From positions 287,405,693 to 287,469,692 of the forward strand of contig NC_090319.1 in NCBI RefSeq assembly GCF_040869045.1: DNA of 64,000 nt. The letters run 5' to 3'. Made by a program: the position numbers and the translations under genes. The notes beneath the pieces are model-generated. The model was not told the DNA's origin, ran no database searches, and saw only the letters and a program-made list of their open reading frames with translations. Positions 31,421 to 41,842 of the stretch are shown here, piece by piece. Source of the DNA: Eurosta solidaginis (lineage: Eukaryota; Arthropoda; Insecta; Diptera; Tephritidae). Position 1 is the first letter of the stretch. The number at the start of each line of letters is the position of its first letter.

Positions 31421-31507
31421 ATTTTAGCTTGTGTAAATTTTTAGGTGAAAGTGCCTGCTGAAATTAAAATTTTATTTATGGCAAATACAAAAATATATAT
31501 ATATATA

Positions 31508-31800
31508 TAGTTATATAGTTAAAAAAATTCGGGGGCAGTTCTTCCGATATGATTCCTTAAACAATCGTTATATATTTTCGAAAACAATATTGAGAACATA
31601 TGGAGTTAGTTTCCAAAAAGTACCGACGATATTATTACGACAATAATACAGAAAGGGATCCGAAACAGCCCAAGAAGATCTCGAACACAGTCTCTAAACG
31701 GTCCCGAAATAGTCTTAGAAAAATTTGAAATAGTCCCGAAATTTTCGAACTGGGCCAAATAGTTCCGATTTCATTTTGAAAAATACCCTAAACTGTCTTG
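31508..31800 (+). repeat. Dispersed repeat AB, A half (copy 5)
   Basis: TTCGGGGGCAGTTCTTCCG, ATATGGAGTTAGTTTCCAAA, AGATCTCGAACACAGTCTC and GTCCCGAAATAGTCTTAGAA follow the order of 30025-30240, then jump to GTTCCGATTTCAT of the far end, so the middle is deleted. Confidence 0.75.
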
Positions 31801-32474
31801 ATATAGTATTAATTGAACACACCATTAAACAAACAAACAAACAAATTCTATGCAAAAATTTTGAAAGCATTACTTCGCGTTTAGAATGTCGATATTTAAA
31901 TCTCTCTTGCACAGTTCAAAGCTGTTCAATGAGTTCAAGGAATTGCAGGACTATTGAGGTGTAAAGCTACGAAAGATACTTGTAAACCAAGCACTTTGGC
32001 ACACGAAAAATTTTGACTGGAAGTAAGACAGAAATACTTTTTGACACCGATATCTTTCCAAGCTCACAACGAATTGCGATTAAAAAATATATTTTTATAT
32101 TCAGATTTCGAAGCTTATGCAAAGGAGATTTAACTTCTGAAGAAGTGCTTTTTGTAAAATTTTTCTCGGAGGTGCTTGCAGAACCCCATAAACTTCAGTA
32201 ACAACACTGTTAACTAGTTTCTGTACCCCGTTCCTGTATTGTTGAAACTTTAAAGACACTTGATTTTTAATCTGAGTCCTCGCGCTAGATTCAGTAAAAG
32301 TGGGCTCGAAATTCACACTTACTGAATCTAGGCTCTTGTATGAAGTCTAAACGTCTAGGGAAAAACTTAGCATCCATAAAAATAGCATTAACCTTAGTTT
32401 CATTTACGATTTACTGAGTTCGCCACAACTCAAATTTTTGAACCGTTCCTCACCAAGACTTAACTACGCCATAT
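31801..32474. other. Unrecognised sequence, no supported gene
   Basis: Less AT-rich than its neighbours, with frames up to about 70 codons on both strands (for example a stretch reading LCKNFESITSRLECRYLNLS). I recognise no family. It could be a decayed coding fragment. Confidence 0.35.
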
Positions 32475-32482
32475 ATTTATAC

Positions 32483-33068
32483 TAGGGCTGGGATTATCCG
32501 CATATTCGAATATCCGGATATTCATACGGATATCCGTTGAAACGGATAAAATCCGGACGGCGTGGATATCCGGTTAATATTCGGATTAATGAAGATCCAG
32601 TTAATAACCGTATTTTTGTATATCCAGTTAAAGCAACAAATTGATGTACCATGTATGTTTATTTAACATTAATATCAATAAATTCGTGGGGCAATTAAAT
32701 CAATTAACAGCGTTTTTCACAATATAAAGAAATGGCACTCTTCTTCTCTTCACTTGTTTGTAAAATTGTAGCTTAAAAATTTTTGACGTTAATTTAATAA
32801 TCTACAAACATATTTTGTGAATAATTTTTCGATGTTTGCTTCGTTCAATTCTGATATGCAGATACTAAACTTTTATATTCCAGTATCCGGACATACGGAT
32901 ATCCGGATTTTCCGTTTACGTATTCGGATAGCCGAACAGCGGACATCCGGATTTCCAATTTATGAATCCGGTTATGCGGATAGCCAGATCTTTTGCTTAG
33001 CTATCCGGTTATTCGAATATCCGGTTTATCCGGATAGTTGAAAAATCCGGATGCAGTTCATAGCCCTA
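32483..33068. mobile_element. hAT-type MITE with 8-bp target duplication
   Basis: Starts TAGGGCTGGG and ends CATAGCCCTA, flanked by exact ATTTATAC (32475-32482 and 33069-33076). Both arms are filled with the palindromic theme ATATCCGGATAT in many variants. About 586 bp, no coding capacity. Eight-base duplications and TAGGG-type ends indicate hAT. Confidence 0.85.
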
Positions 33069-33298
33069 ATTTATACTTCTCCTAGAAATGCGAAAATGTA
33101 ACACCTAAAGGTAGACATTATTTTTCTTTGTGCAGTTTGAATTACAGCCAAGTGTCTCCTATTCGCTATATTTATAAAAAATTTTTATAGGAAACCATAG
33201 AAACATCCTAAAATTTTTATATTTTACAACAAATGCGACACTCCATTCAATTTCCGAATTGTTTATCTATATATATAAAATAGGATGTATGTATGTAT

Positions 33299-33828
33299 TG
33301 TAACGAATTTACTGCAAATCCTCTTATTTGCAACCTTCTGCTAAGTTCGAATCACTAAACTGTTGAATAAATAACTCCAATATTTAATAATGCAAAATGG
33401 CCTTTATTAAAGTACTTTACAATAAATAACTCTACTATTGCCCGAGAGATAGCGTGCTTAATCGAAACTGGTTGTAGCGCATCTACTGGTATCGGATTTT
33501 ATACTCTCTGATTGCCTCGTTCGCATCTTCTAGGCGCTTCCATTTCCAGAAACTACTAGTTGGCCATCAGCTGTCAAATTTCTCAGCTGTAACTACAATT
33601 GCACGATTTTATAGCTTCTCTCATTGCATACTTTCGGGATTATCTTAGATATATGCATGTGGTTGTGCGTTGCTTCTCAGCTGCGTGTACGTACGTATGT
33701 GTAGACATAATGATTGATTCGTTTATGTAGATACAAGTGACTATCTGCTTTATTGTTGTTGTGACTTCATTTACTTAGCATCAGACTAGGGATGTGAGTA
33801 TCACTTAGTGTCACTTATATTCGTCACA
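33299..33828 (-). repeat. 3' LTR of deleted Gypsy element
   Basis: Plus-strand ends TGTAACGAATTTAC and ATTCGTCACA. Aligns end to end with 36198-36728 with scattered substitutions. Confidence 0.93.
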
Positions 33829-33839
33829 CTGTCCTTCAT

Positions 33840-34832
33840 CTAAGTCTGATCGTCCCGATCAGACAAATCTCCCGTTCTAAACGCCGCTAGCATCTCCAAA
33901 TGTACCACTCTTCTACTCCGTGGTTTCCCAGTGGTTTGTATGCGGTAGATGGTATCACTGGTCTTCTTCACAACTTTGTACGGGCTTTCCCAACTGCACC
34001 GAATCTTGGATGGAACACCTTTCCGCCGGTGAGGGTTGTATAGCAGTACCAACCCTCCCTCCCGGAAACCTTCCGATTTATTTTCCTTGTCGTACCTGTG
34101 TTTCATCTTCCTACTCATTATCCTTGATCGTTCCCTCGCACTCTGTTGTTTGGCCAATGAGCTACTTTGTAGAGCTTGCTCTTGACGGATTGGCTTCACA
34201 TACTCAGTATCGTTCCGACGTTTCCCAACAGAAGTGCGCGCTGGCTTGAAACCACACTTGCATTCTTTCTGGAAAATTCTTTTAGTCGATTTAATGCGTC
34301 CATTAGGTTTTGTCAATGCCAGTGTTTCTCTTGTAGGTACTTTTGATTTCACTTTATTTGGCCTATTCGATCCATTAACCTTTACCTTTGACTTTCGTGG
34401 TCTTTGTCGAGTCTTCTCCACCAGTACTCGATTATTGTTGAATCCTTTCTCCAAACTGAAGTTAAGTGGTATATCCTGGTTCTCATAACGCATCACCCTT
34501 CTCTGCATATCGATCTTGTTGTCATGGTCAACCAAGAAGTCCACTCCCAATATGACTTCATCAATGATCTCTGCCACAACGAATTTGTGTAGAACCATGA
34601 CCTCCCCAATTAAGACTTCACATACCACTACTCCCTTGACTTGATTATACTCGCCAGTAATCGTACGCAATCTTGCTCCAGGTAATGGCTTTACTCTCTT
34701 GTTGACCAAATCAGACCGGATCAAGGAATTAGATGCGCCCGTATCTACAGTCCGTACCCGCTCCTTGCCATCCACATTTCCTTTGACGGTAAGACTGCTC
34801 AATTTCCTTCCAGTTTGCGAGATAGGTATCAC
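33840..34832 (-). pseudogene. pol: Gypsy protease fused to integrase C-terminus
   Basis: One open frame of 330 codons. Residues about 25-100 are a retropepsin: RTVDTGASNSLIRSDLV (active site Asp-Thr-Gly) and EVILGVDFLVDHD near the end of the fold. After a basic linker (residues 130-225) it passes directly into the integrase C-terminal region: MSRKMKHRYDKENKSEGF, GGLVLLYNPHRRKG, then SWESPYKVVKKTSDTIYRI. About 800-900 residues of reverse transcriptase, RNase H and integrase core expected between these parts are missing, apparently through an internal deletion that kept the frame open. The stop lies close to the 3' LTR, as expected. Confidence 0.88.
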
Positions 34833-34943
34833 ACGACATTCAATAGCTGGGGCATGTTCTCAATCTTTACATTTGACTCGCTCTTGTTTATCTCCTCCAG
34901 CTTTGCGTTTACGACCAGCCAAGTTGGAACTACCATGACCGGT

Positions 34944-34991
34944 GCTGCAATGACGTGCAATGTAACTTGGGTTACCGCACTTGAAACACTT
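34944..34991 (-). pseudogene. gag: Gag zinc knuckle with lost histidine
   Basis: Minus strand encodes CFKCGNPSYIARHC. The family pattern is C-x2-C-x4-H-x4-C; here Tyr replaces the His, so zinc binding should be impaired. It lies between the gag fragments and the protease. Confidence 0.75.
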
Positions 34992-35080
34992 CATAACTCC
35001 GGCATTGTTTTGTTGTAATCACTTCAGTGCTTCCAAAATTGTGTCTACCCAATCTGGCCTTTCCACTTCCACGCGATGAG

Positions 35081-35341
35081 CTATGAGTATGCGGGCTTAC
35101 TCAAAAGTGACGCTGTTTCCTGAGTCAGTGCATGGGATACCGTTTCAGCAAATGTTGGCTTTGGGTTCGCGTATGGGGCTCGCTTCGTTTTGACGTCCCG
35201 TATGCCGTTAATAAAGCTCTGAATCTTTAACCTTTCAGTGTATTCCACGGGTGCGTCCGCATTGGAAAGATGAGCCAATCTTTCATCATCCGAAGGAAAC
35301 TCCTGTAATGTCTCATTTGCTTTTTGGTAACGGTTTTGCAA
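35081..35341 (-). pseudogene. gag: Gag capsid-like fragment
   Basis: An 86-codon open piece (RYQKANETLQEFPSDDERLA, then IQSFINGIRDVKTKRAPYAN) of the kind seen in the C-terminal half of Gypsy capsid domains. It is out of frame with the N-terminal gag part at 35821-36144; the sequence between (35342-35820) is gag-derived but broken. Confidence 0.75.
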
Positions 35342-35820
35342 CTCAATTTGGTATATCTGTTTTCTATGATCGCTTCAATAACGTCTCTCGACAGCGGCCA
35401 TCAATGCTTTATAGTTTTTCCGCTCTCCTCTGGGAATCGTCTGTAGGATTTCGGCTGCTGGCCCCTTCAATGCTACGAATAGAGCAGCAACTTTATCTTC
35501 AGCATTCCAGTTGTTCACTGCTGGCGTCTTCTCAAATTAAAGCTTGAATACCTCGAAAGGAACAGAGCCGTCAAAAGGTGGAGTTTTTACCTTCGGATTG
35601 CTCGCTGAAACAGCTGGGCGATTTAGTTGTAACTGTTGCATAAGACCTTTCAACGCTTCTATCTCGGCATCAGTTTTGTCCTCGAGTTGTAAAATTTTTG
35701 CATCCTGCTCTTCCAGTTTCGCAAAGAGCTGCGATGATACCTGTTCCGATATCTATCGACATTCCAGATATACGTGCCTCTTGAGCTTTCAGTCGAGATG
35801 ACATATATGTCTTATGTTCT

Positions 35821-36144
35821 TCAAATTAAGATGACATTTGCGACGCCATTTCTGAAATACATGCCCTCCTGTGACTCCAGCTGAGATGCCATTGTCGATG
35901 TTTGTACAGATATTGTGCTCGTCACTGTCTGCGGTGTTTCGTTTTTTTCTTCCATTTTTGTTGTTGTTTTGTCGCTATCATAATGAAAGACATACTCCTC
36001 AGCATTGTAGATTCCTTCAAATACCATAGCTACACTTAGTCGTTTTTGTAGCTGGGATTTATCGCCAAAAGTAGCCAATCCACGAACTTCCAACTCCTCC
36101 TTCAGTTGCTGGATCGTCAATTCACTCAACTTTGCCTTGTCCAA
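35821..36144 (-). pseudogene. gag: Gag N-terminus with SAP-like motif
   Basis: Starts MDKAKLSELTIQQLKEELEV and continues RGLATFGDKSQLQKRLSVAM, a helix-turn-helix pattern like SAP domains that occurs at the N-terminus of some Gypsy gag proteins. The following acidic and Thr/Ser-rich linker ends at a frameshift or stop near 35821. This Met is likely the true gag start: it lies about 54 bp inside the 5' LTR boundary at 36198. Confidence 0.75.
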
Positions 36145-36179
36145 GTTGTATTCCCAATCTTCGGAATTTATTCAACAAT

Positions 36180-36197
36180 TCCTCTTCTGACACCAAT
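36180..36197 (-). other. Primer-binding-site-like sequence of deleted Gypsy element
   Basis: Minus strand AATTGGTGTCAGAAGAGG directly follows the 5' LTR. TGGTGTCAGAAG is a common Gypsy primer-binding sequence. Confidence 0.65.
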
Positions 36198-36728
36198 TGT
36201 ACCGAATTTACTGCAAATCCTCTTATTTGCAACCTTCTGCTAAGTTCGAATCACTAAACTGTTTAATAAATAACTCCAATATTTAATAATGCAAATTGCC
36301 TTTATTAAAGTATTTCACAATAAATAACTCTACTATTGCCCGACAGATAGCGTGCTTAATCGAAACTGAATTCTAGCGCCTCTATCTGTCGCTGCCTTTT
36401 ATACTCTTTGATTTCCTCGTTCGCATCTTCTAGGCGCTTCCATTTCCAGAATCTACTAGTTGGCCATCAGCTATCAAATTTCTCAGCTGTAACTACAATT
36501 GCACGATTTTATAGCTTCTCTCATTGCATACTTTCGGGAGTATCTCAGACATATGCATGTGGTTGTGCGTTGCTTCTCAGCTGCGCGTACGTACATATGT
36601 GTAGACATAATGATTGATTCGTTTACGGAGATACAAGTGACTGTCTGCTTTATTGTTGTTGTGACTTCATTTACTTAGCATCAGACTAGGGATCTGAGTA
36701 TCTCTTAGTGTCACTCATATTCGTCACA
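36198..36728 (-). repeat. 5' LTR of deleted Gypsy element
   Basis: Plus-strand ends TGTACCGAATTTAC and ATTCGTCACA. Partner of 33299-33828. Confidence 0.93.
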
Positions 36729-37124
36729 GTATGTATGTTTGTATGTTTGTATGAGGCTTATGGACTCCGAAACTATGACGCCGATTTTATTCAAATTTCC
36801 AGGATAACTTAGTAGGAACCCGGAGAGTGTTTGTGAAAAGTTTTTTTCCGGTAAGTGGACCAGGGACCGATTTATTCTAAACTATCGTATATATGGCTCG
36901 ATTTGCCTGAAATTTGGTATGTAGGTAGCGTTATGCCTGAATTAAAATACTAATAATATTTCTTCCGGGAACTGAACCCGGGACCAATTTATTTTAAACT
37001 ATCGCATATATGGCTCGATTTGCTTGAAATTTGATATGTAAGTAGCGTTATACCTGGATTAAAATACTAATAATTTTTCTTCCGGGGACTGAACCCGGGA
37101 CCGATTTATTCTAAACTATCGTAT

Positions 37125-38115
37125 ATATGGGGAGGCTAGAGTCTCGAGATATAGCCCAAAACGTGGACCCGGGTACCCCTAGAATGTGTTTATACAATAT
37201 GGATATCAAATGAAAGCTGTTGATGAGTGCTATAGTACAGGATAATTTTCATACAACTGGGAGGCTAGGGTCTCGAGATATAGCCCAAAACATGGACCCG
37301 AGTACCCCTAGAATGTGTTTATACAATATGGATATAAAATAAAAGCTGTTGATGAGTGCTATAGTACAGGATAATTTTCATACAACTGGGAGGCTAGGGT
37401 CTCGAGATATAGCCCAAAATGTGGACCCGGATACACCTAGAATGTGTTTATACAATATGGATATCAAATGAAAGCTGTTGATGAGTGCTATAGTACAGGA
37501 TAATTTTCATACCCCTGGGTGACTAGGGTCTCGAGATATAGGCCAAAACGTGGACCAGGGTACCCCTAGAATGTGTTTATACAATATGGATAACAAATGA
37601 AACCTGTTGATGAGTGATTTAGTAGAGGATAATTTTCATACCCCTGGGTGACAAGGGTCTGGAGATATATGCCAAACGTGGGCCCGTGAACACCTAGACA
37701 ATGTTTTTACATTGTGAGTATCAAATTGAAGCTGTTGATGAGTGCTTTAGTACAGGGTAGTTTTCATACCTATCGGTGACTAGAGTCTCGAGTAGGCCAA
37801 AACGTGGACCCGGATACACCTATAATGTGCTTTTTCATTATGGGTATCAAATTGAAGCTGTTGATGTATGCTTTAGTACAGAGTAAGTTTTACACCGTTG
37901 GGTGATTACGGTCTCGAGATATAGGCCAAAACATGGACCCGGATACAACTAGAATGTGTTTTTATATTATGGGGATCAAATTGAAGCTGTTGATGTGTGC
38001 TATAATACAGAGTATGTTTTACACCGCTGAGTGACTAGGGTCTCGAGATATAGGGCAAAACATGAACCCCGATACCCCTAGAATGTGTGTGTATTATGGA
38101 TATCAAATGAAAGCT
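37125..38115 (+). repeat. 129-bp tandem array in the Helitron
   Basis: About eight units; the first starts of GGAGGCTAG are at 37131, 37260 and 37389, spaced 129 bp. Core: GTCTCGAGATATAG, CCTAGAATGTGTTTATAC, ATATGGATATCAAATGAAAG, CTGTTGATGAGTGCT. Later units diverge. The core is clearly related, inverted, to the 128-bp unit of the TACTCAGTTGAG elements. Confidence 0.88.
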
Positions 38116-38319
38116 GTTGCTGAGAGCTCTAAAGTTCATTGTGATATTCGATTTAGTCGCATCAACCTGGAAAATCTGATAAATATACATGCGAAGCCGA
38201 AATAAAGACAAGAATTATTAATACCCACATTCCTATTTAAATACGTCCTATTCGATTTGCCTGGAATTTCGTATATAAATTTGCCTATATTGGTATTTAC
38301 GATGCTTCTTTCCGGGAGG

Positions 38320-38560
38320 TATACCAGAGAAGGACTGGGACTGGGATTGCGACTAGGACTGGGACTGAAACTGAGACTCGGAGTGGGACTGGGACTGAGA
38401 CTCGGAATGGGACTGGAACAAAATACATACCACCCTCTGGGACTGGCAATAAGAGATGAAGAAGAAGGAGAAAAACTTGAGCGAAGAGAAAAGAGAGAAG
38501 GAGACTGAGAAAGAGATAGAATGAGACGAAGATGGAGATGAAGCGAAAAAGACGGAGGGA
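38320..38560 (+). repeat. GGGACT/GA-rich simple repeat
   Basis: GACTGGGACTGGGATTGCGA-type hexamer repeats grade into GAGA/GAAG-rich sequence within the Helitron 3' part. A reading frame across it is low complexity, not a gene. Confidence 0.8.
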
Positions 38561-38655
38561 GGAGTGAATAAAAAGACTAGGAAAAATTGTAGAGGGGTAA
38601 GGGCAGAGTTAGACGGAAAAAGCTTATTAAAATGTATGCAGATAGGCCAAATTTA

Positions 38656-38685
38656 GGGCAGAACAACGTCTGCCGGGTTTGCTAG
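38656..38685 (+). other. Helitron 3' terminal hairpin and CTAG
   Basis: GGCAGA and TCTGCC pair around ACAACG, then GGGTTTG and the terminal CTAG. This is the rolling-circle termination signal of Helitrons. Confidence 0.92.
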
Positions 38686-38725
38686 TATACCAATAAAATA
38701 AAATAAAAATTGTGTCCTTTCTTTT

Positions 38726-40996
38726 TATACTCAGCTGAGCAGAGCTCACAGAGTATATTAACTTTGTTCGAATAACGGTAATCCGTAACGGCATAAACTA
38801 ATCGAGATAGATATAGACTTCTATATATCAAAACGATTTGGGCGAAAAAAGAAATTCATTTAGCCATGTCCGTCCGGCCGTCCGTAAACACGATAACTTG
38901 AGTAAATTTTGAGGTATCTTGATGAAATTTGGTTCGTAGGTTCCTGGGTGCTCATCTCTGATCGCTATTTAAAATAAACGAAATCGGACTACAACCGCGC
39001 CCACTTTTTCGATATCGAAAATTTCGAAAAACCGAAAAAGTGCGATAATTCATTACCAAAGACGAATAAAGCGATGAAACTTGGTAGGTGCTTTGAACTT
39101 ATGACGGAAAATAGAAAATTAGTAAAATTTTGGACAATTGGCGTGGCACCGCCCACCTTTAAAATAAAGTAATTTAAAAGCTTTGCAAGCTGTAATTTGG
39201 AAGGCGTATATTTGCCAAATAAAAATTAGCAAAATCGGATGACGAACACGCCCACTTTTAAAAAAAAATTTTTTTAAGTAAATTTTTAACAAAAAATTTA
39301 ATATTTGTACAGTATATAAGTAAATTATGTCAAAATTCAACTCCAGTAATGATATGGTGCAACAAAATACAAAAATAAAAGAAAATTTGAAAATGGGCGT
39401 AGCTCCGCCCCTTTTCATTTAATTCGTCTAGAATACTTCTAATGCCATAAGTCGAACAAAAATTTACCAATCCTTGTGAAATTTGGTAGGGGCATAGATT
39501 ATATGACGGTAACTGTTTTCTGTGAAAATGGGCGAAATCGGTTAAAACCCGCCTAGTTTTTATACACAGTCGACCGTCTGTCCTTCCGCTCGGCCGTTAA
39601 CACAATAACTTGTGCAAAAATCGATATATCTTTACTAAACTTAGTTCACGTACTTATCTGAACTCACTTTATCTTGGTATAAAAAATGGCGGAAATCCCA
39701 CTGTGACCACGCCCACTTTTTTGACATCGAAAATTACGAAAAATTAAAAAATGCCATAATTTTATACCAAATATGAAAAAAGGGATAAAACATTGTAATT
39801 GGATTGGTTTATTGACGCAAAATATAACTTTTGAAAAAACTTTGTAAAATGGGTGTGACACCTACCATATTAAGTAGAAGAAAATGAAAAAATGTTGCAG
39901 GGGGAAATCAAAAGCCCTTGGAATCTTAGCAGGAATACTGTTCGTGGTATTACATATATAAATAAATTAGCGGTACCCGGCAGATGATGTTCTGGATCAC
40001 CCTGGTCCACATTTTGGTCGATATAGCGAAAACGCCGTCACATATACAACTAAGGGCCACTCCCTTTTAAAGCTCTCATTAATACTTTTAATTTGATACC
40101 CATTTCGTACAAACACATTCTAGAGTTACCCTTGGTCCACCCTTATGGCGATATCTCGAAAAGGCCTCCACCTATAGAACCAAGGCCCACTACGTTTTAA
40201 ATAATCTTTAACACCTTTCATTTGATACCCATATCGTACAAACCAATTCTAGAGTCGCCCCTGGTCTACCTTTATGGCGATATCTCGAAAAGGCGTCCAC
40301 CTTTAGAACTAAGGCCCAACGCCTTTTAAAATATTCATTAACACTTTTCATTAGATACCCATATCGTACAAACAAATTCTATAGTCACCCCTGGTCCACC
40401 TTTATGGCGATATCTGGAAAAAGCGTCCACCTATAGAACTAAGGCCCACTCCCTTTTAAAATAATCATTAACACATTTCGTTTGATACCCATATCGTACA
40501 AACAAATTCTAGAATCGCCCCTGGTCTACCTTTATGGCGATATCTCGAAAAAGCGTCCACCTTTAGAACTAAGGCCCAACGCCTTTTAAAATATTCATTA
40601 ACACTTTTCATTAGATACCCATATCGTACAAACAAATTCTATAGTCACCCCTGATCCATCTTTATGTCGATATCTCGAAAAGGCGTCCACCCAAAGAACT
40701 AAGGCCCACTCCGTTTTAAAATACTCATCAACACCTTTCGTTTGGTACCCATGTCGTACAAAAAAATTCTAGAGTCACCCCTGGTCCACCATTATGGGGA
40801 TATCTCGAAAAGGCGTCCACCTATAGAACTAAGGCCCACTCCCTTTTAAAATACTCATTAACACCTTCCATTTGATACCCATCTCATACAAACACATTCC
40901 AGGGTTACCCTAGGTTCATTTTGCTAAATGGTGATTTTCCCTTATTTTGTCTCCAAAGCTCTCGGTTACACCCGAGCTTAGCCTTCCTTACTTGTT
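38726..40996 (+). mobile_element. Rolling-circle-like element (TACTCAGTTGAG family), copy 3
   Basis: Begins ATACTCAGCTGAGCAGAG with a perfect TATACTC/GAGTATA hairpin; ends CCTTCCTTACTTGTT. A small deletion near 40962 removed the right subterminal repeat: AAAGCTCTCGGTTACACCC joins directly. The tandem array (about 40020-40880) has seven units. Preceded by TTTTT and followed by TT, without visible duplication. Confidence 0.82.
40020..40880 (+). repeat. Tandem array in copy 3
   Basis: About seven units of ~130 bp with GATACCCATATCGTACAAAC and TTTATGGCGATATCTCGAAA. Units two and four share the rare variant CCCAACGCCTTTTAAAATAT, showing a two-unit duplication. Confidence 0.8.
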
Positions 40997-41842
40997 TTAT
41001 TTAAAAATGCTGTTGTCAGATTCTTGTATTACACAAATCTAATTAACTTGGGTATAGAAATTCAGAAATCCTAGAAAATATTTTACCGATATACTTTGTT
41101 GTTGAGTTTAAAAAGCTTTTCAGAATAATTTGAAAAACTATGTTTTCTATGCTTTTTAGACTTAGAGGAGTATGCTCATGTAATGAATTAAATTTTTAAT
41201 GAAAGTGAGCGCGAATAATTATTTCACTAGCTGACACGGTTGCCACACCATGTTTTCATTTTGAACCAAAATTCACCGAAACAAGTAAGGAAGGCTAAGT
41301 TCGTGTGTAACTGATCATTACATACTCAGCTGAGAGCATTGGAGAAAAAATAAGGGAAAATCACCATTTAGCAAAATGAACCTAGGGTAACCCCGGAATA
41401 TGTTTGTATGATATGGGTATAAAATGAAAGGTGTTAATGAGTATTTTAAAAGGGAGTGGGCCTTAGTTCTATAGTTTGACGCCTTTTCCAGATATCGCCA
41501 TAAAGGTGGACCAGGGGTGACTCTATAATGTGTTTGTACGATATGGGTAGCAAACTAAAGGTATTAATGGGGGTTTTAAAAGGGAGTGATGTTAGTTGTA
41601 TATGTGAAGGCGTTTTCCAGATATCGACCAAAATGTGGACCAGGGTGACCCAGAGCATCATCTGTTGGATACCGCTAATTTATTTATATATGTAATACCA
41701 CGAACAGTATTCCTGCCAAGTTTCAAGGGTTTTTTATTTCGCCCTGCAGATCTTTTTCATTTTCTTCTACTTAATATGGTAGGTGTCACACCCATTTTAC
41801 AAAGTTTTTTTCTAAAGTTAAATATTGCGTCAATAAACCAAT

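Larger units (their letters stand above)
33299..36728 (-). mobile_element. Deleted Ty3/Gypsy element with two LTRs
   Basis: Two direct LTRs of about 530 bp bound an internal region of 2.4 kb read on the minus strand. The target duplication is GTAT (33295-33298, 36729-36732), somewhat ambiguous inside the GTATGTAT run. The internal region has gag with a SAP-like N-terminus and a damaged zinc knuckle, then a protease fused straight to the integrase tail. Reverse transcriptase, RNase H and the integrase core are absent, so the copy would depend on other elements for movement. Confidence 0.92.
33266..38685 (+). mobile_element. Helitron with canonical ends, split by an LTR element
   Basis: Starts TCTATATATATAAAATAGG after an A and ends CTAG (38682-38685) before a T, i.e. 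an insertion between A and T. The 3' hairpin GGCAGA-ACAACG-TCTGCC (38657-38674) lies 7 bases before CTAG. All are classical Helitron signatures. The body right of the LTR element has GGAACCCGGAGAGTGTTTG, repeats of ACTGAACCCGGGACC, a 129-bp tandem array and a GA-rich tract. No Rep/helicase is encoded, so it is non-autonomous. Confidence 0.92.

Noticed and set aside
33920..36617. Plus-strand frames of 60-110 codons across the deleted Gypsy element
   Set aside because: Antisense shadows of minus-strand gag and pol; no independent domain.
37125..38115. Regular ~129-bp spacing considered as a CRISPR-like array
   Set aside because: The whole unit repeats with no unique spacers, and the context is a eukaryotic Helitron. 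It is a tandem array.
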